DNA from: Synergistaceae bacterium
GTDB taxonomy: Bacteria > Synergistota > Synergistia > Synergistales > Aminobacteriaceae
Assembly (NCBI GenBank): GCA_017448795.1
Contig: JAFSKV010000018.1
Span: forward strand, 1-64,000
Reading direction: 5' to 3'
Length of the DNA: 64,000 bases
The notes under the pieces were generated by a model. That model was not told the origin of the DNA. It worked only from the letters and a program-made list of their open reading frames with translations, and ran no database searches. Positions 8,869 through 18,240 of this stretch are shown one piece after another. Within the stretch, counting starts at the first letter, position 1. Each line of letters opens with the position of its first letter. The position numbers were made by a program, and so were the translations under genes.

Positions 8869-10248
8869 TCACCTCACCATCACCGCCGCAGTCTCAACAT
8901 GAGCCGTCTGCGGAAACATGTCGAACGCCCTCACACTCTCCAGCCTCCAGCCCTTCCCCGCAAGAACCCGGCAATCCCTCGCCAATGTCGCCGGGTTGCA
9001 CGACACATACACAGCCCTCTTCACCCCGAAATCACACACTGCCTCAATCACCGCCCTGCCGCATCCATCACGCGGAGGATCAAGAACAACAGCATCATAT
9101 GAGCCGCGAAGATCCCCTATTACGTCCTCAGAACGCCCGCACAATGCCCGGACATTCCCGAAATTATTTGCCGCCAAGTTACGCCCGGCCATCTTCACAG
9201 CCCCCCGCCATTCCTCAACGCTCGTTACAGTCTCAGATTTCCCAGCAAGCCAGCACGTCAAAGACCCGACTCCGCTGTAGAGCTCCAAAACATTCCGCGC
9301 ACCTTCCGCCTTCATGGCCGCGTAAGAAAACAGCCGTTCAGCCTGCCCCGTGTTGACCTGGAAGAAAGAAGCCGTGTCGAACATCAGCCGGTATTCCCCC
9401 AGAGTCTCCGAGATTGTCCCTGACCCTGTGAGAGTCTCCGTGTACGGGCCGAGAATGACGTTGCCGGGCTTGGAATTGTGGTTGACGGTGAGAGTGTATG
9501 CACAAGTGCCTCCGCTACGCGTGTCAGGCCGTGCAAGATTGCCCAATGACGCAAGAGCCTTCACGCTTTTTGCTGACAGCTTGCCGTTGATGACGAATGA
9601 CAGGAGGGACTCGCCCGTGTTTATGCCTGTGCGTGCGATGATGTGGCGGAGCTTGCCCGTGTGATTGGACTCGTTGTAGCCGTCAAAGGGGTAATGATTC
9701 TGACTCAGTCCGTCAAGAAGCCGGGTGTAAATGTCGTTGAGGCGTTTTGCGTTTACTGGGCATGACCTGATGAGTTCAAGGCGGTGAGTCCCTGCACGGT
9801 AGAAGCCTGTAACAATCCTTCCGGCTATGTCCTGAACGGGGAAGGCAGCCTTGTTCCTGTACCCCCAAGATTCCGGCGACGGCTCGCACGTCAGGCCGGC
9901 AAAAATTTCCGGGTCAAAGCCTCCGATTCTTGTCATTGCGTCCCGGACTAACCCGGCCTTAAGCTGTAACTGTGTGTCATACCCGGCGTGCTGTAACTGG
10001 CAGCCCCCGCATTTCCCGTAATACCTGCATCTCGGCTTTACGCGGCCCGGTGAAGCCTCGTCGACCGTAACAGTGTCAGCAACCGCAAAATCCTTCTTCC
10101 GTGCTACAATCCTCGCCCTGACCTTCTCGCCCGGCAATGCCCCGTGAACAAACACGACCCCCGACTCTGTCCGTGAGATTCCCGCTCCCTCGCTGCTGAG
10201 GCCTGAGACTGTCAGAGTCAGTATGTCGGTGTTACGCCTGCTGTTCAT
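8869..10248 (-). CDS. rlmD: 23S rRNA (uracil-5-)-methyltransferase, RlmD/RumA type
   Basis: SAM-dependent m5U methyltransferase of the TrmA/RumA family, 459 residues. An N-terminal TRAM domain (about 8-65) precedes an iron-sulfur motif, Cys74-x5-Cys80-x2-Cys83 (CRYYGKCGGCQ), with a fourth cysteine expected at SCPVNAKR. The Rossmann part has LELYSGVGSLTC for SAM, LDPPRDGCG, and the catalytic cysteine in VSCNPATLARD. ATG at 10248 follows GAGGGAG and overlaps the lptB end by 17 bases. Whether it methylates U1939, U747 or both (RlmCD) cannot be told from sequence. Confidence 0.93.
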   Translation of the reverse strand: MNSRRNTDILTLTVSGLSSEGAGISRTESGVVFVHGALPGEKVRARIVARKKDFAVADTVTVDEASPGRVKPRCRYYGKCGGCQLQHAGYDTQLQLKAGLVRDAMTRIGGFDPEIFAGLTCEPSPESWGYRNKAAFPVQDIAGRIVTGFYRAGTHRLELIRSCPVNAKRLNDIYTRLLDGLSQNHYPFDGYNESNHTGKLRHIIARTGINTGESLLSFVINGKLSAKSVKALASLGNLARPDTRSGGTCAYTLTVNHNSKPGNVILGPYTETLTGSGTISETLGEYRLMFDTASFFQVNTGQAERLFSYAAMKAEGARNVLELYSGVGSLTCWLAGKSETVTSVEEWRGAVKMAGRNLAANNFGNVRALCGRSEDVIGDLRGSYDAVVLDPPRDGCGRAVIEAVCDFGVKRAVYVSCNPATLARDCRVLAGKGWRLESVRAFDMFPQTAHVETAAVMVR

Positions 10249-10990
10249 GATGGTGTACTCCCTCCCACTCGAAATGCTCACCAAGATAGAATTTCCGGGC
10301 AAGCTCATTGTCGGCGACTTCTTCAGGCGAACCAGACAAAAAGATTTTCCCGTCATGTATAAGATATGTCCTGTCCGTGATTGAAAGAGTCTCGCGCACA
10401 TTGTGATCTGTGATGAGGATGCCGTAACCTTGCGCCTTCAGTTCGTGAACCATGCTCTGAATGTCAGCAACAGCTATCGGATCTATCCCGCTGAAAGGCT
10501 CATCAAGAAGGATGAATTTCGGCTTGAGCGTCAATGCCCGCGCAATCTCAACACGTCTCCTTTCACCGCCCGACAAAGCATAGCCCTTAGTGTCAGCAAT
10601 GTGGGTAATCTTGAACTGTTCGAGAAGTGAGTCTGTGAGTTCCTTTGCTTTCCTGCGCCGGCCTGTTTCCTCCCAAACAAGGTCGAGATTCTCGCGGACG
10701 GTCAAATTCCTGAACACTGAGGCCTCCTGCGGAAGGTAACCGATGCCCTTTCTTGCGCGCTCATAGACAGGAAGAGCTGTGATTTCCTCGCCGTCAATCA
10801 TGACAAACCCGGAATCAGGCCGTATCAGTCCGACAATCATATAGAAGGATGTAGTTTTCCCCGCGCCGTTGGGACCAAGCAATCCCACGACTTCCCCCGC
10901 GTCAACGTTGATGCTGACTCCCCCGACAACTAGCCGCCCGCCGTAGCTCTTGCGCAGATCTTTTGCTGTGAGTCCGTTAAGCCCGCTCAT
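10232..10990 (-). CDS. lptB: LPS export ABC transporter ATP-binding protein
   Basis: Cytoplasmic ATPase that drives LptFG to pull lipopolysaccharide from the inner membrane. It has Walker A GPNGAGKTT, the Q-loop YLPQEASVFRNLTV typical of LptB, the signature LSGGERRRVEIARAL, Walker B FILLDEPFSGIDP, and the H-loop in LITDHNVRETL. It has 252 residues; LptB is usually about 240. It overlaps lptA by 4 bases (ATGA) and rlmD by 17. The charged C-terminal tail ending HHHEQQA is unremarkable. lptF and lptG are not in the window. Confidence 0.95.
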   Translation of the reverse strand: MSGLNGLTAKDLRKSYGGRLVVGGVSINVDAGEVVGLLGPNGAGKTTSFYMIVGLIRPDSGFVMIDGEEITALPVYERARKGIGYLPQEASVFRNLTVRENLDLVWEETGRRRKAKELTDSLLEQFKITHIADTKGYALSGGERRRVEIARALTLKPKFILLDEPFSGIDPIAVADIQSMVHELKAQGYGILITDHNVRETLSITDRTYLIHDGKIFLSGSPEEVADNELARKFYLGEHFEWEGVHHHEQQA

Positions 10991-11955
10991 TTCTTGCGTG
11001 TCTTCCTTGCCGCTGGTGATGTGGTTTTCTTCTTTGGCTGGGATTTCTTGGCCTGGGACTTTGGCTCATCCTTCGGGGTTGGCTGAGGGGCAGCTTTCTG
11101 GGGCTTGCGTTCGCGGCTTATGTCTATTGTGATTTCCGCACGGTCTGCGCTGACAGTTCCGCCCTGGGTCTTCCTTGTCAGTCCTCCTAGAGCTTCTACC
11201 CTGTTTTGTTCCGGGAAGTAAACGACAGAGTCAGACCTTAGAGTCCTTCCGCCCTGGACCGCTACGACATGGCCGCTTACTACAACGCTTCCGCGCGCGA
11301 GGGAGTAAAGGGCGTTGTCTCCTTTGAGGCTTACGGGGTCTCCCTGTGATTTCGGCCTGCCCTTGAGCCATACATTCTTCTTCGCCGTGAGTTCGTGAAG
11401 GTCTCCTGCCCTGAGCAATCCTTCAACAGACGCTGCCCCGAAACTGAGTCCCCTTGAAGTGTCCTCAAGATTGCGTGCGTTGGTGATCCAGAATTTCGTC
11501 TGCGTGTCATTCCCTGAAGGCCGGTCAATCCCTCCTGCTCCTGTGAGCGTGAGTCCGTCCGCGTCAAAATTCATTGTCCCCATGCTTCCCTTGACCCCGC
11601 CTGTGAAGCGGCAGCTCGGTATGTCCTGAAACGAGAGCGAGACTTTCCCGGCTCTCAGGCTGACCTTCTCGCCGTACCATTTCCCTGAAGCCGTGATGCC
11701 TTGGGTGAAGTTTATGATTCTCGTGTCAACATTGCCTGAACCTTCCGGGGCTGTTAGCCTGAGTTCTCCTGCTGTGATTACTACGTTGCCCTCAGCGAGG
11801 AAGTCCCCTGTCTCAGCGTCAAAGCGCATCCTGTTTGCTGACAGCGTGGCCTGGTCGGGCATTGCCTGGCTGTCTAGGGCATAACATGGCCGGGCAGGAG
11901 GAAATATATACATGCATGAGGCGATAACCAGACATGCGAAAATTTTCCGGGTCAT
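10987..11955 (-). CDS. lptA: LptA/OstA-like periplasmic LPS-export protein
   Basis: An N-terminal signal peptide (MTRKIFACLVIASCMYIF, cleaved near CYA-LDS) is followed by OstA-type beta-jellyroll repeats (about 30-120 and 205-285, for example LSANRMRFDAETGDFLAEGNVVI... and ALYSLARGSVVVSGHVVAVQGG). The gene order lptA-lptB with an ATGA overlap supports the assignment as the periplasmic bridge for LPS. At 322 residues it is much longer than E. coli LptA (185), with two OstA-like halves and a C-terminal Lys/Pro-rich tail of about 40 residues. AGGAG lies 14 bases before the chosen ATG, a long spacing, so the start is not certain. Confidence 0.85.
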   Translation of the reverse strand: MTRKIFACLVIASCMYIFPPARPCYALDSQAMPDQATLSANRMRFDAETGDFLAEGNVVITAGELRLTAPEGSGNVDTRIINFTQGITASGKWYGEKVSLRAGKVSLSFQDIPSCRFTGGVKGSMGTMNFDADGLTLTGAGGIDRPSGNDTQTKFWITNARNLEDTSRGLSFGAASVEGLLRAGDLHELTAKKNVWLKGRPKSQGDPVSLKGDNALYSLARGSVVVSGHVVAVQGGRTLRSDSVVYFPEQNRVEALGGLTRKTQGGTVSADRAEITIDISRERKPQKAAPQPTPKDEPKSQAKKSQPKKKTTSPAARKTRKK

Positions 11956-12065
11956 AAGAGATAGTGTGTCTCCTTCCGTTGGGATGTGGGATAAATATAT
12001 CACAGGCTACAATGAGCTGTATAATCCTGCCTGATTCCAGAAAAAATTTGCGGAGAGTGATATTC

Positions 12066-13892
12066 ATGGGAACGTCAGTTTATCCTTTCTCGAAAGACAG
12101 CGGCCTTGAGGAAGTCATGAGAGCCATAAGCTCAGGAGATATACAGCTGCCAGAGTTCCAGCGAAATTGGACGTGGGACGACTACAGGATACGCGGCATA
12201 ATCGCAAGCATCACACAGGGCTACCCGATCGGAGCAATAACACAGCTCGAATACGGCAACAGGAACGTCCGCTTCAAATACCGCCCCATTGAGGGAGCAG
12301 AAGAGTCAGCAGTAAGAGAACCTAAGTACCTTATCCTTGACGGACAGCAGAGGCTCACGGCGATATACCGCTCGGCCTTCTCTCACGCCCCAACCGCCAC
12401 AAAGAACGACAAAGGCGCACCCGTAAAACGCTTCTACTACCTAGACATAGCCAAGTGCCTTGACGAGAACGCAGAGAGGATTGACGCGGTTGTCTCAGTC
12501 CCGGAAGACAGGAAGACTCACCCTTATCCCGGCCATGAAGCCGCGCTTGACCTGTCATCGCCTGAACTTGAGTACGGGCGCGGAATGTTCCCCATGTCCC
12601 TTATGTTCGACAATTACGGAACTCAGGACTGGGCGGACGGCTACAAGGATTTTCACGGCAACAGCAGAGAAGCCCGCGAGACATGGAAGCGTTTTGCCGG
12701 CGAAATTCTGAGGACTGTTACGGGCTACAGGCTGCCTATGATAACGCTGACCAAAGACACGCCGCGCGAGGCAGTCTGCAAAATTTTCGAGAACGTGAAC
12801 ACGGGCGGGGTTGTGCTTACGGTATTTGAGCTTGTTACTGCGTCTTTTGCGGCTGATGATTTCGATCTTCGCGCCGACTGGGAGGAATGCAGGAAGATTC
12901 TCCGCGGCGAGGGCGAGGCTTTCACTACAGATTTACTTGACGGCATAGACTCTACTGCTTTTCTTTCGGCCGTAACTCTGTACGCTACATACACTGACTC
13001 AGGGCGTGATACTTCATGCAAGAAGCGTGATGTTCTTTCACTGAGGCTTGAGGATTACAGGCGGGGAAGAGACGCGGTGCTTGACGGTTTCAGAATGGCG
13101 CGCAACTTTCTCATGAACCAGTGCATTTTTTCGCGGAAATGCCTTCCTTACACGATACAGATCACACCCCTTGCTGTCATATGCGCTGTGATAGGACGGG
13201 GAGAGTTCCACAAGCCTCAAGCCTCTGAAATTTTGTCCCGCTGGTACTGGTGCGGAGTACTCGGCGAAATGTATGGGGGCGCGACTGACACGAGGCTCGC
13301 GAATGATGTCGAGGATGTCATCGCGGCAATACGCGGCGCGGACGGGAGCATCAGGACTGTAAGCGGGGCTTTCTTTTCGTCAGCAAGACTGCTCTCTTTG
13401 CAGTCCCGGACGAGCGCGGCCTATAACGGGATAATGGCTCTCATGTACAAGGCAGGCTGCCGGGATTTCATGAAGTGGACGGCCATGAGCATAGAGAATA
13501 TTGACGAGACGGCAGACATTCACCACATTTTCCCAAAGGCTTACTGTGAGCGCATGAAGCTGCCCCGCGAAAAATGGAACTCTGTCGTCAACAAGATACC
13601 CCTGCTTGCTGCCACCAACAGGGCAATAGGCGGTGATGCTCCGAGCGTTTACAGCAAAAAGATCATGGCTGAGTCTAAACTTGACGCTGAAGGACTGCGT
13701 GAAAGGCTTGAAGCTGACCTGATAGACTTTGAGGCGTTCATGAGGGATGATTTCGGCGGGTATTTTGCTGAGAGGGCGCGGAGGATTCTGGGGCTTATAG
13801 AGTCGGCAATGGGAAGAAGGATAGCAGACAGAGGGTCAGAGGAAACTATAAAGCTCTTCGGCGAGAGCCTAGCGGAATGGGCGGGGCTGTAA
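12066..13892 (+). CDS. DUF262/DUF1524 protein, GmrSD-like restriction system
   Basis: A single-chain 608-residue protein. The N-terminal DUF262 (ParB/GmrS-like NTP-binding) domain shows LPEFQRNWTWDD at about 30-41 and LILDGQQRLTAIY near 86-98. The C-terminal DUF1524 (His-Me finger nuclease, GmrD-like) domain shows DIHHIFPKAYC followed by NSVVNKIPLLAATNRAIGG. This architecture is that of type IV restriction enzymes acting on modified (for example glucosylated) phage DNA. GGAGAG precedes the ATG at 12066. It stands alone, divergent from lptA, with restriction-type mrr and DUF4268 genes at the far end of the lptA operon. Target is inference. Confidence 0.88.
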   Translation: MGTSVYPFSKDSGLEEVMRAISSGDIQLPEFQRNWTWDDYRIRGIIASITQGYPIGAITQLEYGNRNVRFKYRPIEGAEESAVREPKYLILDGQQRLTAIYRSAFSHAPTATKNDKGAPVKRFYYLDIAKCLDENAERIDAVVSVPEDRKTHPYPGHEAALDLSSPELEYGRGMFPMSLMFDNYGTQDWADGYKDFHGNSREARETWKRFAGEILRTVTGYRLPMITLTKDTPREAVCKIFENVNTGGVVLTVFELVTASFAADDFDLRADWEECRKILRGEGEAFTTDLLDGIDSTAFLSAVTLYATYTDSGRDTSCKKRDVLSLRLEDYRRGRDAVLDGFRMARNFLMNQCIFSRKCLPYTIQITPLAVICAVIGRGEFHKPQASEILSRWYWCGVLGEMYGGATDTRLANDVEDVIAAIRGADGSIRTVSGAFFSSARLLSLQSRTSAAYNGIMALMYKAGCRDFMKWTAMSIENIDETADIHHIFPKAYCERMKLPREKWNSVVNKIPLLAATNRAIGGDAPSVYSKKIMAESKLDAEGLRERLEADLIDFEAFMRDDFGGYFAERARRILGLIESAMGRRIADRGSEETIKLFGESLAEWAGL

Positions 13893-13931
13893 AGGCTGAG
13901 GTTTTGAGGGTATGATTTTCGCGATGACAGG

Positions 13932-13966
13932 AAAAACCGGGCAAGGTGATTCCCTCCCTGCCCGGC
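13932..13966 (-). terminator. Rho-independent terminator after the chromate transporter genes
   Basis: On the minus strand CCGGGCAGG pairs with CCTTGCCCGG (one bulge) and is followed by TTTTTCC. It lies 13 bases beyond the stop of the chrA gene at 13980 and faces the end of the DUF262 gene. Confidence 0.75.
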
Positions 13967-13979
13967 AGAAATTCAGGGC

Positions 13980-14543
13980 CTAAAACTCGAACACTATCCC
14001 AACAGCCGCGGAGAAAGCGATCCAGATTACAGGGTGAAGTTTCCTTGTGAAGGCTATCGTGTGCGTGAAGACAAGAAGAAGCCCGGCAAGAATAACCGCC
14101 TTGACGTTCACATTTCCGCCGGAGAAATCCCCGAAGAAGAACACTACCCGCGCAAGTATCAGCCCTGCCGCCGTAATCATGGCCGAGCTAGCAGGCCTCA
14201 AGCCGTAGAACGCCCCAACAACATACCTGTTTTCATGAAACGCATTCAGGAACGCCGCCACAAGCAATATAACTATGATGCTGGGAGTGATAAGCCCCGC
14301 TGTTGATATGACCGCGCCGGGAAGCCCCGCCGTGATGTAGCCGGAATATGTTGCCATGTTCACGCCTATTGCTCCGGGTGTAGACTCGCTTACTGCTATC
14401 ATGTCCGCGAGTTGCTCGTGAGTGAACCAGCCCGTTCTGTCTGATATGCTGTAGAGGAAAGGAAGCGTTGCCATTCCTCCGCCGACAGCGAATAGCCCGG
14501 TCTGGAAGAACTCCCAGAATAGTTTTGCGTACAGCATCATCAT
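13980..14543 (-). CDS. chrA: Chromate transporter, single-domain subunit
   Basis: A 187-residue membrane protein of the CHR family with the hallmark FFQTGLFAVGGGMATLPFL near the N-terminus and about six hydrophobic segments. Short CHR proteins work as pairs; the partner is directly upstream. The ATG at 14543 overlaps the partner's TGA (ATGA), pointing to coupled translation; a GTG three codons further up is also possible. The family expels chromate in some bacteria, but in anaerobes the natural substrate is often unknown (sulfate is a known competitor), so the function is only family-level. Confidence 0.88.
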   Translation of the reverse strand: MMMLYAKLFWEFFQTGLFAVGGGMATLPFLYSISDRTGWFTHEQLADMIAVSESTPGAIGVNMATYSGYITAGLPGAVISTAGLITPSIIVILLVAAFLNAFHENRYVVGAFYGLRPASSAMITAAGLILARVVFFFGDFSGGNVNVKAVILAGLLLVFTHTIAFTRKLHPVIWIAFSAAVGIVFEF

Positions 14544-15073
14544 TTCACCCACACTTTCAGGATTACCCCGGCAAGCCCGGCCATGACCACGAACAAGACA
14601 GGCGACAGGTTCAGGAACACAGACCCCGCCAGTACCAGCAGATATATTCCCATAGTCCGGCGGTCAATGATGGCCTTGCTGAAGAGCTTTATCACAGCGT
14701 TGAAGATTAACACGCACACACAGACACGGACTCCCGCGAAGGCATGTTTGACCCATTCAAGCGAGGAATAAGCCTGAATCACTCCTGCAAGAAGCACGAT
14801 TATCATCAATGACGGGAAAACCACGCCCAATGTTGCGACAACACCGCCCAGATTCCCGGCAGTCTTCCGCCCTATGAATGTCGCCACGTTTACGGCTATC
14901 ACTCCCGGAGTACACTGGCCTATCGCGTAATAGTCAGCAAGCTCCTCATCCGTCCCCCATTTTTTGTTCTCTACAATCTCGCGCTGAAGTATAGGGAGCA
15001 TTGCATAGCCTCCCCCGAATGTTACAGCCCCCATTTTTGCGAACGTGATAAACAAGTCTAATAGTATCTTCAC
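14540..15073 (-). CDS. chrA: Chromate transporter, single-domain subunit
   Basis: Second half-size CHR protein (177 residues). FAKMGAVTFGGGYAMLPIL is the conserved N-terminal motif and AIGQCTPGVIAVNVATFIG matches the family's inner repeat motif; the paralogue has SESTPGAIGVNMATYSG in the same place. About six membrane segments. The start is GTG at 15073 with AGGAGG 11 bases upstream; that ribosome-binding site overlaps the stop of the serine hydrolase gene, so the three genes form one transcript. Together the two halves form a full transporter. Confidence 0.88.
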   Translation of the reverse strand: MKILLDLFITFAKMGAVTFGGGYAMLPILQREIVENKKWGTDEELADYYAIGQCTPGVIAVNVATFIGRKTAGNLGGVVATLGVVFPSLMIIVLLAGVIQAYSSLEWVKHAFAGVRVCVCVLIFNAVIKLFSKAIIDRRTMGIYLLVLAGSVFLNLSPVLFVVMAGLAGVILKVWVK

Positions 15074-15088
15074 TAGTCGTTATGCCTC

Positions 15089-16591
15089 CTAATTTGTGGG
15101 ATGCCGTGTATTATACAGAATTTCGCGCTTGCTGTCGGCGTTCTTTCTTGAAGGATGATTCTTCCCTGCCCCTTGTGGAATCTTCCTGAGACTCTCGGCG
15201 TAAAGTCTCCCGGAAATTTCCGCGAGTTCCTCCGATATATCCCCCGAAGTGTCAAGCCCTGTGTACAGAATCTCAGGCACAAAACCAAGCTCTGAAGCCG
15301 TGTACCAGCTGCCGGCAAAAGTCTTGTTCTTTCTCAGAGGCATTAAAGCAGGAGTGTTCAGCTTGTTCGTGAAGTATGCTATGACGAGATTCCGAGAAGG
15401 GTCAATCATGACGAGAGTCCCTGTGAAGCCTTGATGCCCGAAAGTTTCAGGCGATGACTTAGTCCCGAAATAATAAGTGCGCTTACTGCCCCTGCGCCAC
15501 CAGCCTATACCCCATATTCCGGCCTCGTCCTGCGGTGAAGTGAACATGTCAATCACATCACGCGTGAAATATTCCCGGCCTCCGTATTCCCCCGTCAGCA
15601 TGAGAGAGAGAAGCCTTGCCGTGTCCTCAGCGTTTGCGAAAAGCCCGGCGTGTCCAGAAATCCCGGCCATAGAGTGATAAGCCTTCTCATCATGAACTTC
15701 ACCGACAATCAAACTGTCCCTCAAGCCCGGAAATTTCACCCTCACACCGCGCGTTGCTGTGTTGCCGTCAATCTCAGATGCGGCGATTTCGTCAACGGAA
15801 AATCCATGCTCAAGAGGGCAGTACGTCATGTGAGTCAGTCCCAGAGGCCGCCAGAAATTCACGGCAAGATACTCGTCCAGCCTCATCCCGGAAATTTTCT
15901 CGATGACAAAGCACATCAGCATGTAGTCTATATCCGAGTACACAATCTTTGTGCGGGGCTTATACTGCAGCGGCGTGCGCAATATTGCCCGGAATGTTTC
16001 TGCGCGTGTCTGCGGGCTTGGGGTGATTCCTGTGTACAATGGGTTGTTTGCGCGTGGGTTGTGTGTGAATGTTGAGAGGTCATAATTCTTGTCGTGGTAG
16101 TGAATTTCCGGGGGGTAGCCTGCACGGTGGCACATGACATCGCGGACTGTTACGGCAGATTTCCACAGGCGCATTGTTTTCTTGCTGACCGGGCTGTAGG
16201 GCGCGCTTATAGTCTCAGTGAGATAAATGCTCCCCAGTATGTCCGAGATTTTCGCGTCAGCGTCAAGCCTTCCTTCTGATGCGAGCTTCTGTACAGCGTA
16301 ATTCACCGTCAACACTTTGCTGACTGATGCTAGGTCATAGAGTGTCTCGCGTGTTACGGAGGGGCTGTGAGGGTTGCTCGTGTCGGTTTTTCCCCAAGCG
16401 TTGGAATAGATGAGGCGGCCGTTGCGGATTATGGCGAGCTGTGCTCCGGGGAAGCCGCTGGCAACGTCTGACGATATTATGTCGGAGATTAGGGCGAGGG
16501 CTTCGGGGCGGATTCCGGCGTATTTGGAGTAGGCTTCTGATGGGGTGAGGATAAACAGCGAGATTAGGGCGAGGGTTAATGCATTTCGCAA
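15089..16591 (-). CDS. Secreted serine hydrolase, class C beta-lactamase/PBP4B family
   Basis: A 500-residue exported protein with a signal peptide (MRNALTLALISLFILTPSEA) and the serine beta-lactamase-like fold. SxxK is SVSK in LYDLASVSKVL, the second motif is YSD (YSDIDYML) and the third is probably HQGFTG. This pattern suits penicillin-binding protein 4B/YfeW-like D-alanyl carboxypeptidases or esterases rather than true beta-lactamases. Start is TTG at 16591, 8 bases after AAGGAG, which places the signal peptide exactly at the N-terminus. Likely periplasmic cell-wall or ester hydrolase; substrate unknown. Confidence 0.85.
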   Translation of the reverse strand: MRNALTLALISLFILTPSEAYSKYAGIRPEALALISDIISSDVASGFPGAQLAIIRNGRLIYSNAWGKTDTSNPHSPSVTRETLYDLASVSKVLTVNYAVQKLASEGRLDADAKISDILGSIYLTETISAPYSPVSKKTMRLWKSAVTVRDVMCHRAGYPPEIHYHDKNYDLSTFTHNPRANNPLYTGITPSPQTRAETFRAILRTPLQYKPRTKIVYSDIDYMLMCFVIEKISGMRLDEYLAVNFWRPLGLTHMTYCPLEHGFSVDEIAASEIDGNTATRGVRVKFPGLRDSLIVGEVHDEKAYHSMAGISGHAGLFANAEDTARLLSLMLTGEYGGREYFTRDVIDMFTSPQDEAGIWGIGWWRRGSKRTYYFGTKSSPETFGHQGFTGTLVMIDPSRNLVIAYFTNKLNTPALMPLRKNKTFAGSWYTASELGFVPEILYTGLDTSGDISEELAEISGRLYAESLRKIPQGAGKNHPSRKNADSKREILYNTRHPTN

Positions 16592-16638
16592 GATTAGGAC
16601 TCCTTATGGTGATTGTTGCGCGCAGGATATCAGCTCTG

Positions 16639-18240
16639 TTATTGCCCCGTCAAGCCTGATTTTCCCTCCAGCAATATTCTTGCGTGTTCCTGAGCCTCCG
16701 ACATATCCGGCGAACCTGAAAGCATCCTTGCAATCTCCCTGACTCTCTCTTCACCCGTGATATTCCTCATGGCCGACTCACCGTCAATCCTCTGTATCAG
16801 TATGTGAGAGTCCCCCAGTGCCGCAATTGATGCCTCATGAGTAACAAGAATCACCTGACACTTCCGGGATAACTTCTTGAGCTGGAGTCCCGACAACACC
16901 GCCGCCCTTCCTCCAAGTCCCGCCTCTACCTCGTCGAATATTATCGTAGGCGGCAGCCACTCATCAGGCAATGACAGCTGCAATGCAAGAAGCAGCCGGC
17001 TCAGTTCTCCGCCTGAAGCTATCTTCTCCACGCGCCCGGAACGGCTTCCGTCCGTCAAAATAAATTCAGCATCATCCGCACCATCACGCCTCAATTTCTG
17101 GAGACCAGTGAAGTTTATGCTGAAGGTTATTCCCGACATGGCCAGCTCTGACAGGACAGCATTCACGCGCCCGGCTAGGATTTCCCCAGCCTCATGACGC
17201 GCCCGGCGTATCTCCATAGCAAGAGCATTAGCCCGCCTCTTCTCCTCAAGTGAACGCGCAGACAGCTCCTCAAGCTCCGTGTAACTCTTCTCCAGCCACT
17301 CAAGGCTAGCGTATATCTCATCACAATACGAGGCAAGATCGCCCTCATTCTGTATCTCACACAGACGCTTAAGCCTCCGCAAAGCTCCAAGCCTCGCCTC
17401 AGTCTCATCATGAAGGGAAATATCATCCTCTTCACTGCCCAGATTCCCGGCCGCTGTCTTCACCGCAGAATACATGACATCAACAGCCCGCCTCACATCA
17501 TCAGACTCATCATTGCCCATGAAGTCATAGAGAGACTCAAAGCATGACTCAGCGTTTCCTATGAGTCCGTTCTCAGACAAGCCCCCCGTCAATGTGTCAA
17601 GGCTCTCACGCGCGCGGGTTCTCACGGAAATTCTGTGTGTTATGTCTGACAGTTCTTTTTCTAGCCTCACCTCAAGCCCCGGTTCAGGCCTGGCGGTCTT
17701 CATGAGGCTGAATATCTCGCGTGCGTTGGCGTATTTGCGTTCGATTTCTGCGCGGCGTTTCTTCACGGCACGAAGTTCACGTGTGCTTGCGCTGGCCTTG
17801 TCGAAAATCTCACGGAATGAAGGGATTGATGATGTCCTCGTTTCTGACGGAAGACAGGCATCTATCATCGCTAACTGCCGGGATGGCTCTAACAGTTCCA
17901 TCTGCGCAAACTGGCTCTGTATCCTCACAAGCCCGTTCACCCTTTCAGCGCACTCACTGAGACCCACATTTTCACCGTCAATCTTCGCCCTGCTTCTGCC
18001 CGTGCTGAGTATCCCCCGTGTTATCGTCATGCCGTCAAAATATGCTTCGACATTCCCGGAGGACTCGCCCGCGCGTATGTACTTCACTCCTCCCCTGCTT
18101 CCCGTCAGAAGTTCCAGTGAACGCACAACGCTTGACTTCCCCGCGCCGGACTCGCCGGTTATGACGTTGAGGCCCGGTGTGAATGAGAGTTCTGCCTCAT
18201 GTATGCCGCCTATGTTGCGGATGATTACGCGCTCAATCAA
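16639..18240 (-). CDS. recN: DNA repair protein RecN
   Basis: SMC-like ATPase that acts early in double-strand break repair. Walker A GESGAGKSS is in the N-terminal MIERVIIRNIGGIHEAELSFTPG context, long coiled-coil arms lie between about 150 and 360, and the C-terminal ATPase part has LSRLLLALQLSL, IIFDEVEAGLGG and VILVTHEASIAALGD. It has 533 residues, slightly shorter than the usual 550. It overlaps nadK by 4 bases (ATGA); the nadK-recN pair is a common bacterial arrangement. Confidence 0.95.
   Translation of the reverse strand: MIERVIIRNIGGIHEAELSFTPGLNVITGESGAGKSSVVRSLELLTGSRGGVKYIRAGESSGNVEAYFDGMTITRGILSTGRSRAKIDGENVGLSECAERVNGLVRIQSQFAQMELLEPSRQLAMIDACLPSETRTSSIPSFREIFDKASASTRELRAVKKRRAEIERKYANAREIFSLMKTARPEPGLEVRLEKELSDITHRISVRTRARESLDTLTGGLSENGLIGNAESCFESLYDFMGNDESDDVRRAVDVMYSAVKTAAGNLGSEEDDISLHDETEARLGALRRLKRLCEIQNEGDLASYCDEIYASLEWLEKSYTELEELSARSLEEKRRANALAMEIRRARHEAGEILAGRVNAVLSELAMSGITFSINFTGLQKLRRDGADDAEFILTDGSRSGRVEKIASGGELSRLLLALQLSLPDEWLPPTIIFDEVEAGLGGRAAVLSGLQLKKLSRKCQVILVTHEASIAALGDSHILIQRIDGESAMRNITGEERVREIARMLSGSPDMSEAQEHARILLEGKSGLTGQ

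Noticed and set aside
8769-9356. 195-codon Pro/Ser-rich ORF on the plus strand
   Set aside because: Low-complexity shadow of rlmD and mrr on the other strand; no ribosome-binding site or protein-like pattern.
13980-15073. Insertion or frameshift splitting one long chromate transporter
   Set aside because: Both halves have complete N-terminal CHR motifs and an ATGA join, as in natural two-gene CHR pairs.
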